Below are positions 60,255 to 64,000 of a stretch of 64,000 nt of DNA, piece after piece. Source of the stretch: VBAS01 sp035318985 (GTDB lineage: Bacteria; Bacteroidota; Bacteroidia; Chitinophagales; Chitinophagaceae). The translations under genes were made by a program, and so were the position numbers. How positions within the stretch are numbered: position 1 is the first letter of the stretch; every line of letters starts with the position of its first letter. Under the pieces are notes generated by a model. It was given only the letters and a program-made list of their open reading frames with translations, searched no databases and was not told the DNA's origin. Where the stretch lies: assembly GCA_035318985.1 (NCBI GenBank), contig DATHDP010000098.1, positions 38,894-102,893 of the forward strand. The letters are read 5' to 3'.

Positions 60255-61100
60255 ATGAAACTAAAAAAAATCTTTGCCCTTTTGTCTATCCCTTCTCTAT
60301 TTTTCTTTACTGCTTGTCAAAAAGAAGAAAAAGAACCAGATCCTGAATTTGAAACAACTTTCAAATTAACCGAAAACCAGGCAGTATCTGAAGCTATAAA
60401 CGATGACGCTAATGTAGTTTTCTTTGAAGCCGCTGCCAATGCACACCTTATGGCAGGTCGTCTAACGGAGGTATTTCAAACGACAAATACACTTAGCTGT
60501 GCTACTGTAAGTATCACTCCGCAAAACTCATTTCCAAAAACAATTGTGATCGATTTTGGAAATGGTTGTACAAGCATTGATGGCGTTAGCAGGGCAGGTA
60601 AGATCAATATCGTTCTTTCTGACTCTGTTCATCATACTGGAGCAACTGCAGTAATGACCTTTACTAACTACAGCACTGTTGGTTATAAAGTAGAAGGAAC
60701 CATTACATGGACAAATACCAGCACACTAAACGGTGTGAGCTGGACAAGACAAATTACTAACGGACGAGTGATAGAACCTTTAGGTGGCTATTATTGGACA
60801 CATGAAGGAACAAAGAATGTTACACAAACAGCAGGAGCCAATACTCCATTAAATCTCTTAGATGATGTATATTCTGTTACAGGCAGCCATACTGTAACAA
60901 ACCCTGCAGGTAAAACAAGAACTGTTACAATATTAGAAGCACTTGAAAAGAAAACAACTTGTCATAATGTATCAAAAGGTAAAATGAAGATACAGGCACA
61001 AACGCATTTTGCTGTCCTTGATTATGGTGATGGCACTTGTGATAATGTTGCTGTTATAACTATAGATGGCGTTTTGCCAATAACCATAACGCTACCATAA
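60255..61100 (+). CDS. lipoprotein, paralogue of the gene at 58516
   Basis: A 281-residue lipoprotein with signal KKIFALLSIPSLFFFTAC (acylated Cys21). It is related to the protein at 58516: shared blocks are SCATVSITPQ, VIDFGNGCTSIDG, SRAGKINI, KTTCHNVSKGKM and YGDGTCDNVAVITIDG, ending ITITLP. The four cysteines line up between the two. Function unknown. The flanking deacetylase sits on the opposite strand between them. An intrinsic terminator follows at 61126. Confidence 0.75.
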   Translation: MKLKKIFALLSIPSLFFFTACQKEEKEPDPEFETTFKLTENQAVSEAINDDANVVFFEAAANAHLMAGRLTEVFQTTNTLSCATVSITPQNSFPKTIVIDFGNGCTSIDGVSRAGKINIVLSDSVHHTGATAVMTFTNYSTVGYKVEGTITWTNTSTLNGVSWTRQITNGRVIEPLGGYYWTHEGTKNVTQTAGANTPLNLLDDVYSVTGSHTVTNPAGKTRTVTILEALEKKTTCHNVSKGKMKIQAQTHFAVLDYGDGTCDNVAVITIDGVLPITITLP

Positions 61101-61125
61101 ATTATTTTAGCCTATGAATAAAAGG

Positions 61126-61147
61126 ACCGTCTTCGGACGGTTTTTTT
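61126..61147 (+). terminator. terminator after the second lipoprotein gene
   Basis: ACCGTC pairs with GACGGT around a TTCG tetraloop, followed by TTTTTTT. This is a textbook intrinsic terminator. Confidence 0.92.
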
Positions 61148-61176
61148 ATTACTGACCATTGAAGAATTTCGAAACT

Positions 61177-61184
61177 TATCTTTG
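61177..61184 (+). promoter_or_regulatory. -7 box (TATCTTTG) of gltX
   Basis: An exact TAnnTTTG match 6 bp before the ATG at 61191, so the transcript would begin at or just before the start codon: a leaderless or nearly leaderless mRNA. Confidence 0.45.
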
Positions 61185-61190
61185 CCGTCT

Positions 61191-62714
61191 ATGAATAAAA
61201 GAGTAAGGGTAAGATTTGCTCCTTCACCTACCGGAGGTTTACATCTTGGCGGTATGAGAACTGTTTTATACAATTATCTTTTTGCAAAAAAATATGATGG
61301 CGATTTTGTTTTAAGGATCGAAGACACTGATCAAAGTCGCTATGTTGCGGGAGCAGAGGAATATATTTTCAATTGTTTAAAATGGGCCGGACTTGAACCA
61401 ACTGAAAGTTCAATACATGGCGGTAATTATGGACCTTATCGTCAAAGTGAAAGAAAAGAGCTGTATAGAAAATATACTGAACAATTGGTAAAAGATGGTC
61501 ATGCTTATTATGCTTTCGATACACCTGAGGATCTGGAAAAAATGCGTCATGATTTTAAAACAGAGCAGAATCCTTCACCACAATATGATGGTTCCATAAG
61601 AATGAAAATGAAGAACTCGGTTTCGCTGCCTGCTGACGAAACAAAAAAATTACTTGATGATGGTGTTAGGCATGTGATAAGGATAAAAATGCCGGAACAT
61701 GAAACAGTTTCCTTTACTGATATCATTCGTGGTGAAGTAAGTTTTGATACATCCACAGTTGATGACAAGGTTTTATTGAAAGCAGATGGAATGCCGACCT
61801 ATCATCTGGCTGTTGTTGTTGATGATCACCTCATGAAGATTTCTCATGCATTTCGTGGAGAAGAATGGTTGCCAAGTGCACCAGTACATGTTTTATTATG
61901 GAGATATTTATTCGGGGTAGATGAAATGCCAAAATGGGCACATCTTCCATTGATACTTGGACCAAATGGTAAACTTAGTAAACGAGATGGCGCCAAATAT
62001 GGCTTTCCTGTTTTTGCTATGAACTGGACCGATCCAAAAACAAATGAGTTGACAGAAGGGTTTAAAGAAAAAGGATTTTTGCCTGAAGCCTTTATCAATT
62101 TACTTGCATTGCTTGGCTGGAATGATGGAACCGAACAGGAAATTTTTACCAAAGAAGAACTGATCGAAAAATTTTCTATTGAGAGAGTACATAGCGGGGG
62201 TGCCAAATTTGATTATGAAAAAGCAAAATGGTTCAATCATGAATGGATAAAGAAGTCGGAAGTCAGAAGTCTAGAGACAGAAGTCAGAACCCTTTTGAAT
62301 GAAAAAGGTATTAGTAGTATAGATGATAAAGTCCTCAATAAAGTAATTGCACTTGTAAAAGATCGTTGCACTTTGCTTACAGACTTTTACGATCACTCTT
62401 ATTTCTTTTTTAAATCGCCGGAAAAATGGGATGTGGATGCAGTGAAACCAAAATGGAATGAAGCCAAACAATTATTCTTTGCTGCAGTGATCAGTAATTA
62501 TGACATTAATAATGACTGGAAAGCAATTTCACTTGAAAATAGTTTCAAAGAAATAGCGGCAGCTAGTCAAATAAAACCTGGAGAAGTGCTGTTGCCATTA
62601 CGTATTATGCTTGTGGGTGGAAAATTCGGACCCGGTGTATTTGATATCGCTGAAATAATAGGCAAAGAAGAAACCATCAGCCGTATCAAAAAAGCCCTTA
62701 CAGCTTTTGCTTAA
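61191..62714 (+). CDS. gltX: glutamate--tRNA ligase
   Basis: A 507-residue class I aminoacyl-tRNA synthetase. The HIGH-type motif is APSPTGGLHLGGMRT, the KMSKS motif is KLSKRDGAKYG, and EDTDQSRYV is the glutamate site. The ATG at 61191 (MNKRVRVRFAPSPTGG) is chosen over a TTG nine bases earlier. Between residues about 350 and 372 the gene carries a run of heptanucleotide units (62251-62292) that encode SEVRSLE and TEVRTLL, an insertion-like helical segment just after WFNHEWIKK. The rest is a normal anticodon-binding domain. Confidence 0.95.
   Translation: MNKRVRVRFAPSPTGGLHLGGMRTVLYNYLFAKKYDGDFVLRIEDTDQSRYVAGAEEYIFNCLKWAGLEPTESSIHGGNYGPYRQSERKELYRKYTEQLVKDGHAYYAFDTPEDLEKMRHDFKTEQNPSPQYDGSIRMKMKNSVSLPADETKKLLDDGVRHVIRIKMPEHETVSFTDIIRGEVSFDTSTVDDKVLLKADGMPTYHLAVVVDDHLMKISHAFRGEEWLPSAPVHVLLWRYLFGVDEMPKWAHLPLILGPNGKLSKRDGAKYGFPVFAMNWTDPKTNELTEGFKEKGFLPEAFINLLALLGWNDGTEQEIFTKEELIEKFSIERVHSGGAKFDYEKAKWFNHEWIKKSEVRSLETEVRTLLNEKGISSIDDKVLNKVIALVKDRCTLLTDFYDHSYFFFKSPEKWDVDAVKPKWNEAKQLFFAAVISNYDINNDWKAISLENSFKEIAAASQIKPGEVLLPLRIMLVGGKFGPGVFDIAEIIGKEETISRIKKALTAFA
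62251..62292 (+). repeat. six-unit heptanucleotide repeat inside gltX
   Basis: Six consecutive 7-nt units, AGAAGTC GGAAGTC, AGAAGTC TAGAGAC, AGAAGTC AGAACCC (three clean AGAAGTC, the rest variants), fall in frame every three units (21 nt, 7 codons). The encoded peptide repeats SEVRSLE/TEVRTLL. The sequence resembles intergenic heptamer arrays known in Bacteroidota, here captured inside a coding region. Confidence 0.75.
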
Positions 62715-63700
62715 CCTTGTTTTTGTATCAGATCCATCACTTGAACAAAATCTGTTGCACCAAGTTGTTCTATCATCGATCTGTCGTCTCTGTCCAATTG
62801 AAACAAGCCTGTTGTATTTAGCTGTACCTGCTCGGCAGTTCTTATACCGGCAATGATGGTTGATACTTCAGGATAACTGAGAATATAACTTAATGCCAGT
62901 TGCGTTTTGCTGCAATTATACTTTTTACATAATGCCCAAACCGGGTTCAGTGCATTATTTGAAGCATCAATAACATCTTTTGTTAACCTGTTCTTACGAT
63001 GATCATTTGCTGAAAAATTTATTCCATTATCAAACTTGCCTGTAAGCAATCCGAATTGTAAAGCCATTCTTACTATCACTCCATATCCATCCTCAGCTGA
63101 TCGTTTCAATAATGGTAAAGTTTTCTGATTAAGTAAGTTTAATACTAACTGAAACCCATTCCCGATCCTGTTTTGTATAAAAAAATCTGCCTCGGGCAAT
63201 GGATCAAATGTGTTTAATGAAATTCCCCAGTGTTTTATTTTCCCTTGTTGCTCCAGTTGTTGCATTGCAGCGATGCATTCTCCCTTTTGCAAATGTTGAA
63301 TTCTTGCGGAATGCAGTTGATAATAATCTATCGCTTCTCTTCTTAACTTTTTCAAAGAAGTTTCACAAGCTTTTAAAATATATTCTTTAGAGTAATCAAC
63401 GGTGAACTGATCATTTCTTGATACGTTGCCTACTTTTGTCGTAATAATGACATCCTTCTTAATACCTATTGTTTTACCCAACAATTCTTCCGAATGACCT
63501 AATCCGTAAATATCTGCCGTATCAAAAAAATTAATTCCCGCATCTAATGCGCTATGAATGGCTTTTATCGAAACATTATCATCTGTATCTCCCCAACCGA
63601 TTGCCGTGGCACCGATCATTGCTCCGCCGCCAATAGCCCAGGCGCCAAAACCAATTTCACTAACGACCAGATCTGTATTTCCAAATTTTCTGTATTGCAT
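62711..63700 (-). CDS. aldo/keto reductase
   Basis: A 329-residue TIM-barrel NADPH-dependent reductase. The tetrad is visible: Asp and Tyr in FFDTADIYGLGHSEE, Lys in ITTKVGN, and His in YYQLHSAR. The N-terminus MQYRKFGNTDLVVSEIGFGA and the C-terminal coenzyme loop SYPEVSTIIAGIRTAEQV are typical. The substrate cannot be deduced. Its stop overlaps the 3' end of gltX by 4 nt on the opposite strand, so the two genes converge. Confidence 0.92.
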   Translation of the reverse strand: MQYRKFGNTDLVVSEIGFGAWAIGGGAMIGATAIGWGDTDDNVSIKAIHSALDAGINFFDTADIYGLGHSEELLGKTIGIKKDVIITTKVGNVSRNDQFTVDYSKEYILKACETSLKKLRREAIDYYQLHSARIQHLQKGECIAAMQQLEQQGKIKHWGISLNTFDPLPEADFFIQNRIGNGFQLVLNLLNQKTLPLLKRSAEDGYGVIVRMALQFGLLTGKFDNGINFSANDHRKNRLTKDVIDASNNALNPVWALCKKYNCSKTQLALSYILSYPEVSTIIAGIRTAEQVQLNTTGLFQLDRDDRSMIEQLGATDFVQVMDLIQKQG

Positions 63701-63744
63701 ACTGTAATTTATTAAATACCCTGAAAATAATTATCTTGAAACTT

Positions 63745-64000
63745 ATGTCGTCAACCAGGTCAGCAAGGAATTTTCTCTTTATACTGGCTATTATTAAACT
63801 AATAGCTCCTTTTTTCCTGCAAAATAGTTTTTACCAACCGCATCGTGATGAATACTTATACCTCGCAGAGGCAAATCATATGGATTTTGGCTATATGGAA
63901 ATACCTCCATTGCTAAGCGTGTTTGCGTGGATCACAAATTTTTTTGGTGCCAGCATGTTTTGGATAAGAATATGGCCTGCTTTATTTGGCGCTTTAACTT
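63745..64000 (+). CDS. glycosyltransferase family 39-like membrane protein (5' part)
   Basis: A frame opens at ATG 63745 and runs to the window edge, 85 codons visible. The N-terminus is a hydrophobic helix (NFLFILAIIKLIAPFFLQN), followed by FYQPHRDEYLYLAEANHMD and a second hydrophobic stretch (PPLLSVFAWITNFFG, FWIRIWPALFGAL). The acidic D-E pair in the first loop (HRDEY) and the pattern match PMT/ArnT-type GT39 enzymes, which transfer sugars from lipid carriers. The gene is truncated by the window, so the family is probable only. Confidence 0.7.
   Translation, partial: MSSTRSARNFLFILAIIKLIAPFFLQNSFYQPHRDEYLYLAEANHMDFGYMEIPPLLSVFAWITNFFGASMFWIRIWPALFGALT

Noticed and set aside
1..64000. CRISPR array, prophage, insertion sequence or rRNA operon
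   Set aside because: I found no regular spacer-repeat array, transposase, phage structural gene or rRNA segment on either strand.

Overview
The window is AT-rich bacterial DNA from a member of the Bacteroidota, most likely a Chitinophagaceae-type organism (the family is an inference). The evidence is a type IX secretion and gliding set (porU, porV, gldJ), a SusC/SusD pair, a bacillithiol gene (bshA), an N-acyl-ornithine carbamoyltransferase in place of ordinary ArgF, and -7 promoter boxes of the form TAnnTTTG. There are no rRNA genes, insertion sequences, phage genes or CRISPR arrays. One tRNA gene is present. TTG and GTG starts are common, and TGA is a normal stop.

Layout. 1-4.8 kb: end of an Mce/MlaD lipid-transport protein, an alpha/beta hydrolase, an AraC-type regulator with a metal-domain-like N-terminus, a hybrid histidine kinase and a single-domain response regulator. 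5-11.3 kb: an OmpA protein with calcium-binding repeats, two small lipoproteins, a Na+/H+ antiporter, a DASS transporter and a 3-methyladenine DNA glycosylase. A 63-bp piece of the antiporter 3' end is duplicated between the OmpA gene and the next gene. 11.4-13.3 kb: EI24-like membrane protein, RsmI-like methyltransferase, small membrane protein.

13.3-22 kb is a complete arginine pathway on the + strand: GNAT acyltransferase, argG, argC, argD, argF', argB, argE-like, argH. It is preceded by a 39-codon leader ORF that ends in Arg-Pro-Arg-Arg and runs into a hairpin, so it is a candidate arginine attenuator. The carbamoyltransferase has valine at position 90, where the known succinyl and acetyl forms have proline and glutamate.

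22-33 kb (mostly - strand): DinB-like protein, M28 peptidase, bshA (+), an EnvC-like M23 gene broken by a one-base frameshift, DUF4292 lipoprotein, dut, ispF, porV, porU. 33.2-36.2 kb (+): gldJ and murF.

36.2-43.4 kb is a sulfur-compound locus: TauE exporter, a split YeeE/YedE thiosulfate-type importer, a TsdA-like dihaem cytochrome c, a Tat-exported SoxB-like hydrolase, two exported DsrE-fold proteins, a DUF6132 protein, thioredoxin and a DUF983 protein. No SoxYZ or SoxAX is present in the window, so the exported DsrE proteins are candidates for the sulfur carrier.

44.8-57.5 kb is an alginate (polyuronate) utilisation locus. A LacI regulator and PL6 lyase (+) diverge from PL17 lyase, KdgF-like cupin, SusC, SusD, a lipoprotein and a GH88 hydrolase (-), with a perfect 14-bp palindromic operator between them. 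57.5-64 kb: tRNA-Ser(GGA), tatD, two paralogous lipoproteins flanking a polysaccharide deacetylase, gltX with an in-frame heptamer repeat tract, an aldo/keto reductase, and the start of a glycosyltransferase that runs off the window.
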